Shown here piece by piece: positions 25,639 to 33,669 of a stretch of DNA of 52,724 nt. Both the position numbers and the translations under genes were made by a program. The notes beneath the pieces are model-generated. The model was not told the origin of the DNA. It did not search any database and saw only the letters and a program-made list of their open reading frames with translations. Position 1 is the first letter of the stretch, and every line of letters begins with the position of its first letter. This DNA comes from Saccharopolyspora elongata (GTDB lineage: Bacteria; Actinomycetota; Actinomycetes; Mycobacteriales; Pseudonocardiaceae), in assembly GCF_004348985.1 (NCBI RefSeq), contig NZ_SMKW01000067.1:1-52724 (forward strand), written 5' to 3'.

Positions 25639-27066
25639 GTGCAGCAGGACATCGCCGCACCCGCGACAGCGCACCTCCCGCTCTGGCAGCGGCGCCCCGG
25701 GGTGTCCTTCGCCGTGTTCGGCACCGTGCAGATCACCCTCATCGCCGCGATGACGCTGATCTCGGTGCTGCTGCCCGCGATCCAGCGCGACCTGGGCCTC
25801 GACCGGGCCGAACTGGCGCTGGTGAACAACGCCTATGCGGTGTCGTTCTGCGGGCTGCTGCTGCTCAGCGGCCGGCTGGGCGATCTGCTCGGGCTCCGCC
25901 GCACGCTCGTCGTCGGCATGGTCGCGTTCGGTCTGGCGTCGGTGGCCAACGCCGCGGCGACGAGCTTCGCGGTGATGCTGCTGGCCCGCTTCGGGCAGGG
26001 CATCGGCGCGGCGCTGACGGCTCCCGCGGCGATGGCCCTGGCCGGCATCGTGTTCCGGGATCCGCAGCGCCGTGCGAGGGCGATCGCGATCTGGGGCGGA
26101 TTGCCCGTCGTCGGGGCCACGTCCGGCATCCTGCTGTCCGGCGTCGTGGCGAACTGGGTGTCCTGGCGATGGGCCTTCGTCGTGCCCGCGGCGGTGGTCG
26201 GACTCGTGCTCGTGCTGCTGCCGCGGGTCATGCCGCCCGCCCCGGAAACGCGCCGAATCCGGGTGGACGTGCTCGGCGCGATGCTGGTCACGGCCGGATT
26301 GTGCGGCGTGTGCTACGGCCTCGTCGAAGCAGCGGAGCAGGGGTGGGCGGCCGCGGGCGTGCTCGTCCCGCTGCTGGCCGGTCTGGTCACGCTCGGCTCG
26401 TTCGCGTTGTGGGCGGCGCGCGCCGAGCATCCCCTGGTCCCGCTGTCGTTCTTCCGCTCCCGCAAGCGGTTGATGGGACTGCTCGGGGTGATGCTGGCTT
26501 CGTCGGGCACGTTCACCACGACCTACTTCCTGCCGCTGTACTTCCAGCAGCAGCAGGCGTTCTCGCCGTTGATGACGAGCATCGCGTTCCTGCCCTACGG
26601 GATCGCGATGTTCGCCACGGGCCTGTTCGCCGGATGGCTGGCCGTGACCGCGGGCGCGCGCCGCATGACCGCCATCGGATTCGCGGTCGGCGCGGCGGGG
26701 CTGGCCCTGCTGGGGCAGCTCGACGTCGCCTCGCCGTACGTCGGCACCCTCCTGGCCGGGCTCGTCGTCTTCCCCGTGGGCGCCGCGCTGATCTTCTCGG
26801 CGGCGACCGCGGCCACGATGGACGGCGTGCCCGACGAGCAGGCCGGGCTGGCCGGCGGGGTGCTCAACACGGCCATGGAGGGCGGGCCGACGATCGGTTT
26901 CGCCCTCCCGGTCTCGATCGCAGGCGCCCACACCAGCCGACTGACCGGCGGGGGAACCGACGCCGCCGTCGCGACGGCCGACGGCTACGGGTTCGCCTTC
27001 ACGATCGCCGCGGCCGCGTACGTCGCGGCGATCGCGCTCAGCCTGCTCACCCTGCGGCGGAGATGA
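25639..27066 (+). CDS. MFS drug:H+ antiporter, DHA2 (14-TM) type
   Basis: 475 aa with about 14 hydrophobic segments. It has the family motif A-like loop SGRLGDLLGLRR, motif C-like GQGIGAALTAPAAMA and TTYFLPLYFQQQQAFSP, typical of the EmrB/QacA group. GTG start with AAGGAG upstream. It is co-transcribed with the SDR, suggesting detoxification or export of a small molecule modified by the SDR. Confidence 0.92.
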   Translation: MQQDIAAPATAHLPLWQRRPGVSFAVFGTVQITLIAAMTLISVLLPAIQRDLGLDRAELALVNNAYAVSFCGLLLLSGRLGDLLGLRRTLVVGMVAFGLASVANAAATSFAVMLLARFGQGIGAALTAPAAMALAGIVFRDPQRRARAIAIWGGLPVVGATSGILLSGVVANWVSWRWAFVVPAAVVGLVLVLLPRVMPPAPETRRIRVDVLGAMLVTAGLCGVCYGLVEAAEQGWAAAGVLVPLLAGLVTLGSFALWAARAEHPLVPLSFFRSRKRLMGLLGVMLASSGTFTTTYFLPLYFQQQQAFSPLMTSIAFLPYGIAMFATGLFAGWLAVTAGARRMTAIGFAVGAAGLALLGQLDVASPYVGTLLAGLVVFPVGAALIFSAATAATMDGVPDEQAGLAGGVLNTAMEGGPTIGFALPVSIAGAHTSRLTGGGTDAAVATADGYGFAFTIAAAAYVAAIALSLLTLRRR

Positions 27067-27142
27067 CGCCACCGGTCCGGGCGTCGTCCTCGGCCGGGCC
27101 CGACCAGAAGTCCTCGAACAGCAGCTTCAGCACCGAATCGCG

Positions 27143-27517
27143 CTAGGCGACGGCGGTCGCCCGCGGGTGCGCGCTGTTGATCCGCACGCCGTAGGAGGCC
27201 ACCAGCAGCAACGCGTCCGGGTTGCGGTAGTCCGATGTGGTCAGATGGCGGTAGATCGTGGCGACCTGCTCCGGCAGCGGCACCGCGCGCAGGTAGGCCG
27301 ACTTGTACTTGGCCCGCAGGCTCGGGTTCGTCAACGCCGGGTCCCCGGTGCCCAGCATCTGAGTAATCCCCACCACACCAAAAACAAGAGCAAGAACAAG
27401 AGCAAGAGCAATCAGCTGCAGCCCAGCAAGTTTCGGCACCGACACCGGACGGCTGGTAGGTGACCAGGCCGGGAACGCCCCCCACCGCAAGGAGCCGGCG
27501 AGAAGAATCCACCGCAC
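27143..27517 (-). CDS. Small hypothetical membrane protein, possibly interrupted
   Basis: Up to 124 aa; internal GTG starts are possible. One hydrophobic segment LIALALVLALVFGVVGI is encoded by a hexamer-like run of CTT-rich codons unusual for this genome. The tail TIYRHLTTSDYRNPDALLLVASYGV looks protein-like. After the TAG stop the same frame continues with protein-like sequence (LKLLFEDFW) to a TGA at about 27047. I do not recognise a family. Confidence 0.4.
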   Translation of the reverse strand: MRWILLAGSLRWGAFPAWSPTSRPVSVPKLAGLQLIALALVLALVFGVVGITQMLGTGDPALTNPSLRAKYKSAYLRAVPLPEQVATIYRHLTTSDYRNPDALLLVASYGVRINSAHPRATAVA

Positions 27518-27528
27518 CGTGGGGGGTT

Positions 27529-27547
27529 TGGGGGGCTCGGCCCCCCA
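27529..27547 (-). terminator. GC hairpin downstream of tRNA-Ala
   Basis: TGGGGGG/CCCCCCA stem with a 5-base loop, after the stronger terminator at 27567-27595. Possibly a second terminator. Confidence 0.45.
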
Positions 27548-27566
27548 GTGTTACGCGGAACGCAAA

Positions 27567-27595
27567 AGGCTCGTGCTCTCCGCGAGCACGAGCCT
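27567..27595 (-). terminator. Rho-independent terminator of tRNA-Ala
   Basis: 12-bp perfect stem AGGCTCGTGCTC with a 5-base loop, followed on the minus strand by TTT. It starts 10 bases after the tRNA 3' end. Confidence 0.85.
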
Positions 27596-27604
27596 TCTAT
27601 TGCG

Positions 27605-27677
27605 TGGAGCTGAGGGGAATCGAACCCCTGACCTTCTCGATGCGAACGAGACGCGCTACCAACTGCGCTACAGCCCC
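27605..27677 (-). tRNA. tRNA-Ala(CGC)
   Basis: 73 nt on the minus strand, cloverleaf complete. The acceptor GGGGCTG pairs with CAGCTCC (one G-U), the anticodon loop TTCGCAT gives anticodon CGC, reading GCG alanine codons, and the T-loop is TTCGATT. CCA is not encoded. Confidence 0.95.
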
Positions 27678-27751
27678 TTGTTGAGTGCTGACGAAAGCTT
27701 AGCAAGGCCCGAAATCAGCCTTCGCAGCACCCCCCTCCAAAGGATCGCGGC

Positions 27752-28528
27752 CTACTCGCCGGAGGCTCGCCGGTAGGGCTCCCAGGTGCGTTCGTCCAGC
27801 TCATCGAACATGGGGTCCTCGTCGTCGATCTCCACGCGCACGGCGCTCGAGTCCGGCCGGCGGTCCGCGGGACGGCCGTCTTCGCGGTCGTCGTCCTCGT
27901 CGTACTCGTCGACGAGCTGGTCGTCGATCTCGGCGTCGTCGTACTCGCCGTACTCGTCGTGCTCACCGCTCATCCGGGCCAGCCGCCGGCTGCGGACGTC
28001 CTCTTCGATGCGGACCTGGCGGCGCAGGTACGTGAGGTAGCCCACGGTCGACAGGTCGGTGATGCCGTGCACCCACCACATGACCGGCCACACCAGGGCG
28101 GCCAGCAGCGCGGTCGTCACGGCCAGCAGCAGCATGACGAGCACGATGCGCTGCCGACGGGCGTACTTCACGCGCGCGGCCAGCGCGGCGGCTTCCGGAT
28201 CGAAGCCACCGCGGCCGGGGCGGTATCGGCGCCCGGCCCGGACGTCGTCGCTGTGCACGCGTCGCCACGAGCCGTCCGCCTCGTGCTCTTCGATCTCTCC
28301 GAGGGCCTCGTCCCGGTCGGTGTCAGGCATCCCGAAAGCCTCCTCCACCTGGTCGGTTGTCGCGGCTCCGGGCGTCGCCGGTCGCCGTCCGCTGCCTCGC
28401 CGCACAACTCGTGCGGCGAGTGCGGAGTCGGTGGTCTTGGACACTTCTTGGCGACGGCGGGCGAACATCGGAACCAGTACCACCAGCCACGCCGCCGCCA
28501 GTGCAGCGAAGATCAACGAGCTGGGCAT
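27752..28528 (-). CDS. sepX: Actinobacterial divisome membrane protein SepX/GlpR
   Basis: 258 aa from the ATG with GGGGGAGGTGG upstream. Membrane segments are at about residues 4-22 and 128-153, separated by a basic loop; the C-terminal ~65 residues are very acidic (EYDEDDDRED). The layout and the place downstream of galU-moeA-rimJ match Rv0996 and the proteins described as SepX in Streptomyces and GlpR in corynebacteria, which stabilise FtsZ rings and bind a gephyrin/MoeA-like partner (Glp). Here the likely Glp is the nearby moeA product. It lies about 270 bp after rimJ, so it has its own promoter. Confidence 0.82.
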   Translation of the reverse strand: MPSSLIFAALAAAWLVVLVPMFARRRQEVSKTTDSALAARVVRRGSGRRPATPGAATTDQVEEAFGMPDTDRDEALGEIEEHEADGSWRRVHSDDVRAGRRYRPGRGGFDPEAAALAARVKYARRQRIVLVMLLLAVTTALLAALVWPVMWWVHGITDLSTVGYLTYLRRQVRIEEDVRSRRLARMSGEHDEYGEYDDAEIDDQLVDEYDEDDDREDGRPADRRPDSSAVRVEIDDEDPMFDELDERTWEPYRRASGE

Positions 28529-28798
28529 GCCTCGCCACCTCCCCCTGGCCACCGGCAGCACACAAGTCTGCGATCGCCACGCTAATCACATCAGCCACTT
28601 CTGTCTCGGAGCCACGCCGAGTCACAGTGGTTCCCCAGGGACAAGAAAACCGCACGTTCAGAGCAGCCGGCGACAACATCGACACCGGCGTGTCGGCTTC
28701 CGCACCGCCAAATGCTTACGATCTTGCGTCCGTTCGGGCTAATTTCACCCGGTGATCGCGGGTTCTGCGGTGACGGTGCGTGATCAAGATCTCGGCGT

Positions 28799-29464
28799 TC
28801 AGGGCCGGCTCGCACCGCCGGACTCGATCAGCCGGTGCACCGCGCCGCCGGGGATCTCCTCGATGGTCAGGGCGTACACGTAGTGGTCCCGCCAGGCGCC
28901 CGCCACGTCCAGGTACCGGTGGAACAGCCCTTCGCGGCGGAAACCGGACTTCTCCAGGACCCGCACGCTCGGCTGGTTCTCGGGCCGCACCGTGGCCTCC
29001 AGCCGGTGCAGTCCGACCGCGCCGAAGCAGTGGTCCACCGCCAGCGCGACGGCAGCCGTGGCGATCCCGCCGCCGGCCAGCCGCGAGGCCACCCAGTAGC
29101 CGATCCACCCGGAGCGCAGCGCGCCGCGGACGATGTTGCCGACGGTCAGCTGACCGGCGAAGTCGCCGTCGACGGTGATGCTGAACGGCAGCGCCTGGCC
29201 GCGGCGGGCCATGCCACGCAGCGCGCTCCACTGCGCGGGCCAGGCCATCCGCGCGTTCCGCTCCTGCCAGCCGCCGACCACGGTGGGCTCCCATTCCTGC
29301 AGGTAGGCGCGATCCTGCAGCCTGATCCGGCTCCAGGCGGCGCCGTCGCGCAGCCGGGGCGGGCGCAGCGCGACGGCGCCCCGCGCGGTGATCAGCGGGC
29401 CGAGGCGCGCCGGCCAGCCGGGGTGGCGGCCGATCGGGAACCCATCGGCGTCGGCGGGCTGCAT
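28799..29464 (-). CDS. rimJ: GNAT acetyltransferase, RimJ/RimL type
   Basis: 221 aa GNAT fold. The RimJ-like features are WSRIRLQDRAYLQEWEP, GQLTVGNIVRG, SGWIGYWVASRLAGGGIATAAVAL (acetyl-CoA loop) and EATVRPENQPSVRVLEKSGFRREG. It probably acetylates a protein N-terminus. It starts 7 bp after moeA and belongs to the galU-moeA-rimJ operon. Confidence 0.92.
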   Translation of the reverse strand: MQPADADGFPIGRHPGWPARLGPLITARGAVALRPPRLRDGAAWSRIRLQDRAYLQEWEPTVVGGWQERNARMAWPAQWSALRGMARRGQALPFSITVDGDFAGQLTVGNIVRGALRSGWIGYWVASRLAGGGIATAAVALAVDHCFGAVGLHRLEATVRPENQPSVRVLEKSGFRREGLFHRYLDVAGAWRDHYVYALTIEEIPGGAVHRLIESGGASRP

Positions 29465-29471
29465 CGGTGGC

Positions 29472-30695
29472 TCACGCGCGCTGCGAGAGGAATCGGACCT
29501 GCACGTCTTCGCCGGCCGCGACTTCGGTGGTGTCCTCGTCGACCACCACCAGGCAGTTCGCCTCGGCCAGCGACGCCAGCAGGTGCGAACCCGAGGTGCC
29601 CAGCGGTTGCACCAGGTAGGAGCCGTTCTTCGGGTCGCGCAGCAGCTGGCCGCGGAGGAAGCCGCGACGCCCCTTCGCGGAGCTGATCGGGGTGAGCAGC
29701 TCGGCGGACACGGTGCGGCGGTGCGGGTTGATCTTGCCTAGCGCGGCGCGGATCAACGGCCGCACGAGCACCTCGAAGACGACCAGCGCGCTCACCGGAT
29801 TGCTGGGCAGCACGAAGGTCGGGATCTCGTCCGGGCCGAGCCGGCCGAAGCCCTGCACCGAGCCGGGCTGCATGGCCACCCGGCTCGCGTCGAGCTCGCC
29901 CAGGTCTGCCAGGGCCGCCCGGACCTCATTGCCCGCCGCGCCGCCCGCACCGCCGGCGATCACCACGATCTCGGACAGCAGCAGTCGCCCTTCGACGACC
30001 TCGCGCAGCCGGCGCGGGTCGCTGTTGACGATGCCGACGCGGGTCACCTCGGCGCCGGCGTCGCGCGCGGCGGCGGCCAGCGCGTAGGAGTTGACGTCGT
30101 AGACCTGGCCCTGCCCGGGCGTGCGGTCGACGTCCACCAGCTCGTCGCCGACCGAGATCACCGACACCCGCGGCCGCGGGTGCACCAGCACCTTGTTGCG
30201 GCCCACCGCCGCCAGCAGCCCGACCTGCGCCGCGCCGATCGGTGCGCCGCGTCGCACTGCCACGTCGCCGGTCTGCACGTCCTCGCCGGTGCGACGGACG
30301 AACGCCGCCGACGGCACCGCCTGCCGCACCGTGACCTTCGCCGGGTGCTCGTCGGTGTACTCCAGCGGCACCACCGCGTCGGCCAGCGTCGGCAGCGGCG
30401 CACCGGTGACCACCCGCACCGCCTGCCCCGGCTGCAACCGGCGCGGCTGCCGCGACCCGACCGGGATCTCCCCGACGACCGGCAGCACGGTCGACCCATC
30501 GGCGGCCGTCTGCACGTCGACGCTGCGCACCGCGTAACCGTCGACCGCGGCCTGGTCGAATCCGGGCAGCGCCTGCTCGGCGACGACCTCTTCGGCGCAC
30601 AGCAGGCCCTGCGCCTCGGAGATCGCGACCCGGACGGGCGCGGGCCGGACGGCCGCCGTGAGTACGCGTGCGAGCTGCTCGTCCACTGACCTCAT
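29472..30695 (-). CDS. moeA: MoeA/gephyrin-like protein (Glp candidate)
   Basis: 407 aa with the three MoeA domains: the N-terminal part with PGFDQAAVDGYAVRS, the MogA-like core with VISVGDELVDVDRTPGQGQVYDVNSYAL and GGAGGAAGNEV, and the C-terminal beta domain. Classical MoeA inserts molybdenum into molybdopterin. Within GGAG(G/A) the usual SVGDFD/E motif is missing, so enzymatic activity is uncertain. In corynebacteria the moeA homologue at this locus (Glp) binds FtsZ and the SepX/GlpR protein, so a cell-division role is plausible. It follows galU by 46 bp. Confidence 0.85.
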   Translation of the reverse strand: MRSVDEQLARVLTAAVRPAPVRVAISEAQGLLCAEEVVAEQALPGFDQAAVDGYAVRSVDVQTAADGSTVLPVVGEIPVGSRQPRRLQPGQAVRVVTGAPLPTLADAVVPLEYTDEHPAKVTVRQAVPSAAFVRRTGEDVQTGDVAVRRGAPIGAAQVGLLAAVGRNKVLVHPRPRVSVISVGDELVDVDRTPGQGQVYDVNSYALAAAARDAGAEVTRVGIVNSDPRRLREVVEGRLLLSEIVVIAGGAGGAAGNEVRAALADLGELDASRVAMQPGSVQGFGRLGPDEIPTFVLPSNPVSALVVFEVLVRPLIRAALGKINPHRRTVSAELLTPISSAKGRRGFLRGQLLRDPKNGSYLVQPLGTSGSHLLASLAEANCLVVVDEDTTEVAAGEDVQVRFLSQRA

Positions 30696-30741
30696 GGCTG
30701 ACCTCTTCCCGCGTGCCCGAGCCGTGGCCTGGCGCAGCGTG

Positions 30742-31644
30742 TTAGCTCCTGCTCATCCGTTGGACGAGCCAGTCTCGCAAGTCCGGCCCGTACTCGGGAT
30801 CCTCCAGCGCGAAGTCCACCGCAGCTTTGAGGAAACCGCCAGGATTTCCCAAGTCGTGTCGCCCACCGCGATGAACCACCACGTGCACCGGGTGTCCTTC
30901 GGAGATCAACAACGCTACGGCATCGGTGAGCTGCAGCTCACCTCCGGCACCTGGCTCGATGCGCTTGAGCGCGTCGAAGACCGCGCGGTCCAGCAGGTAG
31001 CGACCGGCGGCGGCGAAGGTGGACGGGGCCTCGTCGGGCGCCGGCTTCTCGACCATGCCGCGGACCCGCTTGACATCGTCGTCATCGGTGTCGGTGACGT
31101 CGAAGATGCCGTAGGAGGAGATCTGCTCGCGCGGTACGTCGAACGCGCACAGCACGCTGCCGCCGAAGCGGGCGCGCACCTCGGCCATCCGCGTGAGCAC
31201 GCCGCGCGGCAGCACGAGGTCGTCGGGCAGCAGCACCGCGACCGCGTCGTCGTCATCGGTCAGGTTCGGTTCCGCGCAGCCCACGGCGTGGCCGAGGCCG
31301 AGGGCCCGCTCCTGCACCGCGGTCTCCGCGGCGATCAGCGCCGGCCCGCGGCGGACCTTCGCCAGCAACTCGTCCTTGCCGCGGTCCTCGAGGGTCTGCT
31401 CCAGCTCGGGTTGCGGCCGGAAGTACTCGGCGACCGCCCGCTTCTCCGGCGAGGTCACGATGACCAGGCGTTGCGCGCCGGCTTCGGCGGCCTCGGCAGC
31501 CACCAGTTCGATCCCGGGGGTGTCGACGACCGGGAGCAACTCCTTCGGCACCGCCTTCGTCGTCGGCAGGAACCGGGTTCCCAGGCCGGCTGCGGGCACG
31601 ATGGCGGTCCGGAACGCTTTGGGCGTGCTCGTCGGGCTGCTCAT
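30742..31644 (-). CDS. galU: UTP-glucose-1-phosphate uridylyltransferase
   Basis: 300 aa. FRTAIVPAAGLGTRFLPTTKAVPKELLPVVD is the nucleotide-binding start of GalU, followed by GLGHAVGCAEPNL, VLLPDDLVL and GMVEKP. It makes UDP-glucose for cell-wall glycans, trehalose and, with galT here, galactose metabolism. TAGGCT eight bases upstream of the ATG suggests a short or absent leader. It is the first gene of galU-moeA-rimJ and is divergent from the cyclo-ligase gene, only 37 bp away. Confidence 0.96.
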   Translation of the reverse strand: MSSPTSTPKAFRTAIVPAAGLGTRFLPTTKAVPKELLPVVDTPGIELVAAEAAEAGAQRLVIVTSPEKRAVAEYFRPQPELEQTLEDRGKDELLAKVRRGPALIAAETAVQERALGLGHAVGCAEPNLTDDDDAVAVLLPDDLVLPRGVLTRMAEVRARFGGSVLCAFDVPREQISSYGIFDVTDTDDDDVKRVRGMVEKPAPDEAPSTFAAAGRYLLDRAVFDALKRIEPGAGGELQLTDAVALLISEGHPVHVVVHRGGRHDLGNPGGFLKAAVDFALEDPEYGPDLRDWLVQRMSRS

Positions 31645-31681
31645 GGCCAGGGAGCCTATCGGGCAGCCCTAGAGTGGACTT
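31645..31681. promoter_or_regulatory. Compact divergent promoter galU / cyclo-ligase
   Basis: Only 37 bp separates the two start codons. TAGAGT lies six bases before the plus-strand GTG, and TAGGCT eight bases before the galU ATG on the other strand. The two transcripts therefore look leaderless or nearly so, with -35 elements inside the opposite genes. Confidence 0.45.
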
Positions 31682-32278
31682 GTGAGCTCACTGGACGAAT
31701 CGCTTACTACCAAGTCCGAGTGGCGCCGCGCGTTGCTCCAAGCGCGCCGGAACGTCGCCGAGGGCGCTCGATCGTCCGAGGCCACGGCGCTGCAGGAGGC
31801 GCTGCTGCGCTGGCTGGACGGACAGCAGGTGCGGACCGTCACGGCGTACGTCCCGGTGGGCGGCGAGCCGGGGACGCCCGGCACGCTCGATGCGCTGCGC
31901 GACGCCGGGCTGCGGGTCCTGCTGCCGGTCGTGGTCCGCGACGGGCCGCTGGAGTGGGCGGAGTTCACCGGTCCGGATTCGCTGCGACCTGCGGGTTTCG
32001 GCCTGCTGGAACCGGCAGGCGAGCGGTTGGGCCCGGCCGCGATCGGCGAGGCCGACGCGCTGCTGGTGCCCGCGCTGGGCGTGGACCACCGGGGCGTTCG
32101 GCTGGGGCGTGGCGCCGGTCACTACGACCGGTCGCTGCCGTTGGCCGCGCCGGACGCGCCGCGGATCGGCGTCGTCCGGGACGAGGAGTTCGTCGCCGAG
32201 CTGCCCGGGGAACCGCACGACGTGCGGATGACGGGTGTGCTGACACCCGGTCGTGGGATCGTGGCGCTACCCATGTGA
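31682..32278 (+). CDS. 5-formyltetrahydrofolate cyclo-ligase
   Basis: 198 aa. KSEWRRALLQARRNV, the central VTAYVPVGGEPGT, LLVPALGVDHRGVRLGRGAGHYDRSL (ATP/substrate loop) and the end are typical of the YgfA/MTHFS family. It converts 5-formyl-THF to 5,10-methenyl-THF. The GTG start has a -10-like box six bases upstream. An FmdB/Ruc gene follows, the same order as Rv0992c-Rv0991c in M. tuberculosis (from memory). Confidence 0.94.
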   Translation: MSSLDESLTTKSEWRRALLQARRNVAEGARSSEATALQEALLRWLDGQQVRTVTAYVPVGGEPGTPGTLDALRDAGLRVLLPVVVRDGPLEWAEFTGPDSLRPAGFGLLEPAGERLGPAAIGEADALLVPALGVDHRGVRLGRGAGHYDRSLPLAAPDAPRIGVVRDEEFVAELPGEPHDVRMTGVLTPGRGIVALPM

Positions 32279-32323
32279 CATAGGAGTGTTTGCGCTGGGC
32301 ACCCAACGTGACGCATTATCGTA

Positions 32324-32350
32324 TTAGCACTCCTGCGGTTCGAGTGCCAG
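32324..32350. promoter_or_regulatory. CIRCE element (HrcA operator) before the fmdB/ruc gene
   Basis: TTAGCACTC-N9-GAGTGCCAG. The left arm matches the CIRCE consensus TTAGCACTC exactly, the right arm matches GAGTGCTAA at seven of nine, and the 9-base spacer is exact. It lies 25 bases upstream of the GTG. HrcA represses such promoters until heat shock. Confidence 0.88.
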
Positions 32351-32375
32351 GACGAGATGTCGGAGGTTCACGGCC

Positions 32376-32684
32376 GTGCCCACTTACCAGTACGCCTGCA
32401 CCGAATGTGATCACCGGTTCGAGGCGGTGCAGTCGTTCAGCGAGGACTCCCTCAGCGAGTGCCCGAAGTGCACCGGCCGGCTCCGCAAGCTGTTCAACGC
32501 CGTGGGCATCGTGTTCAAGGGCTCGGGCTTCTACCGCACCGACAACCGGTCGTCGAACTCGTCGTCCTCGACCACGAGCAACGGCTCGTCGTCCTCCTCG
32601 TCGTCGAGCAGCAGCAAGTCCTCCGAGTCGAGCTCGTCGTCTTCGAGCAGCAGCTCCTCGACCACCACGGCCGCCGCTTCCTGA
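32376..32684 (+). CDS. FmdB-family zinc-ribbon protein, Ruc-like redox chaperone candidate
   Basis: 102 aa; GTG start with GGAGG nine bases upstream. MPTYQYACTECDHRFE...CPKC forms a four-cysteine zinc ribbon, followed by RKLFNAVGIVFKGSGFYRTD. The last ~45 residues are almost pure Ser with a few Thr, Asn, Lys and Glu, and so disordered. M. tuberculosis Rv0991c, at the same position, was reported as the redox-regulated chaperone Ruc with a zinc ribbon and disordered tail. The CIRCE operator upstream supports a heat-shock chaperone role here. Confidence 0.85.
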   Translation: MPTYQYACTECDHRFEAVQSFSEDSLSECPKCTGRLRKLFNAVGIVFKGSGFYRTDNRSSNSSSSTTSNGSSSSSSSSSSKSSESSSSSSSSSSSTTTAAAS

Positions 32685-32699
32685 TCCCCGCCTCCGGTT

Positions 32700-32726
32700 C
32701 GCCGACCGCAGTCACCGCGGTCGGCG
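32700..32726 (+). terminator. Terminator after the fmdB/ruc gene
   Basis: 10-bp perfect stem CGCCGACCGC/GCGGTCGGCG with a 7-base loop, followed by ACTTT, 15 bases after the stop. Confidence 0.8.
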
Positions 32727-32897
32727 ACTTTCGTGTGCGCGCAGGGTGATCCCCTCGCCGCAGGAGCAATCCGTCCGGGTGAGCCGAGTTGTCCACAGAG
32801 GACCGGTTTGTCCACAGATTTCCGCTTCCCCCTCCCGCCCGGGCCGGCGAATCCCTAACTTCGGAGTTCGTCGACCGCCGCGAGCGAGGAGTGGATC

Positions 32898-33548
32898 ATG
32901 GCACCGAAGGACCGTCTCAACTCGACAGTGCTGCACCGCATCGGCGCGCTTTTCCTTGGCCGGCCGGGCTTTCGCCTGCACGCCTTGCGCAGGGCGGCCG
33001 CCGTGGCCCTGCTGCTGCTCGCCGCCGGACTGACCGTGCAGCCGCGTCACGGACCGCCGGAGTCACGCGTCGCGGTTCTCGTCGCCGCCCGCGATCTGCC
33101 GCCCGGCCGGGTCCTGTCGAAAGCGGACGTGGCGCGCCGCGAGCTGCCCGCCGACCTGGTGCCGGACGGCGCGTTGCGCGACATCGCCACCGCCGAGGGC
33201 CGGGTGCTCGGCAGCGCCGCGCGCAGCGGCGAACCGCTGACCGACGCCCGGTTCAACGGTCCCGCGGTGGCCTCCGGCGGCGCCGGGACGGCGGCCGCGC
33301 CGATCCGCCTCGCCGACCCCGAGGTGGCGGACTTCCTGGTGCCCGGCAGACGAGTGGACCTCGTCACAACCCTCACTCGATCGGGTGCGGCTTCGGTGCT
33401 TGCGGAGGACGTCAAGGTCGTCGCGGTGCAGGCCCCGCAGGGCCATCGGGACCAGGGCAGACTCATCTTCGTGGGGCTGCCGGAGCAGGCCGCTGCGACG
33501 GTCGCCGCAGCCGCCCTGAGCCAATCGGTCACCGTTACCCTCCGCTGA
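32898..33548 (+). CDS. SAF-domain membrane-anchored protein (CpaB/RcpC-like)
   Basis: 216 aa. One membrane segment (AAAVALLLLAAGLTV) near residue 35-50 is followed by SRVAVLVAARDLPPGRVLSKADVARRELP, the SAF domain found in CpaB/FlgA and in antifreeze-like proteins, then a second VDLVTTLT...VKVVAVQAP region. CpaB proteins help assemble Flp/tight-adherence pili, but no tad pilus genes are nearby, so the role is unknown. It sits between fmdB and mscL. Confidence 0.75.
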   Translation: MAPKDRLNSTVLHRIGALFLGRPGFRLHALRRAAAVALLLLAAGLTVQPRHGPPESRVAVLVAARDLPPGRVLSKADVARRELPADLVPDGALRDIATAEGRVLGSAARSGEPLTDARFNGPAVASGGAGTAAAPIRLADPEVADFLVPGRRVDLVTTLTRSGAASVLAEDVKVVAVQAPQGHRDQGRLIFVGLPEQAAATVAAAALSQSVTVTLR

Positions 33549-33669
33549 GTACGCGTCACGCGCCCGATCCCTATCGATTCGGCGCGTCATCCATCCGGGC
33601 CGCGGACGTCGCATCTTTCGAACCGGCGTTCGCCCGGACACACCCATGATCTGGAGAGGAGCTCCCAGC

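Noticed and set aside
27460..27776. Plus-strand open frames across 27.5-27.8 kb
   Set aside because: They overlap the tRNA-Ala gene and its terminators and encode no recognisable protein.
32898..33548. Flp/tad pilus locus because of the CpaB-like SAF domain
   Set aside because: No tadA, tadB, pilin or prepilin peptidase gene is nearby.
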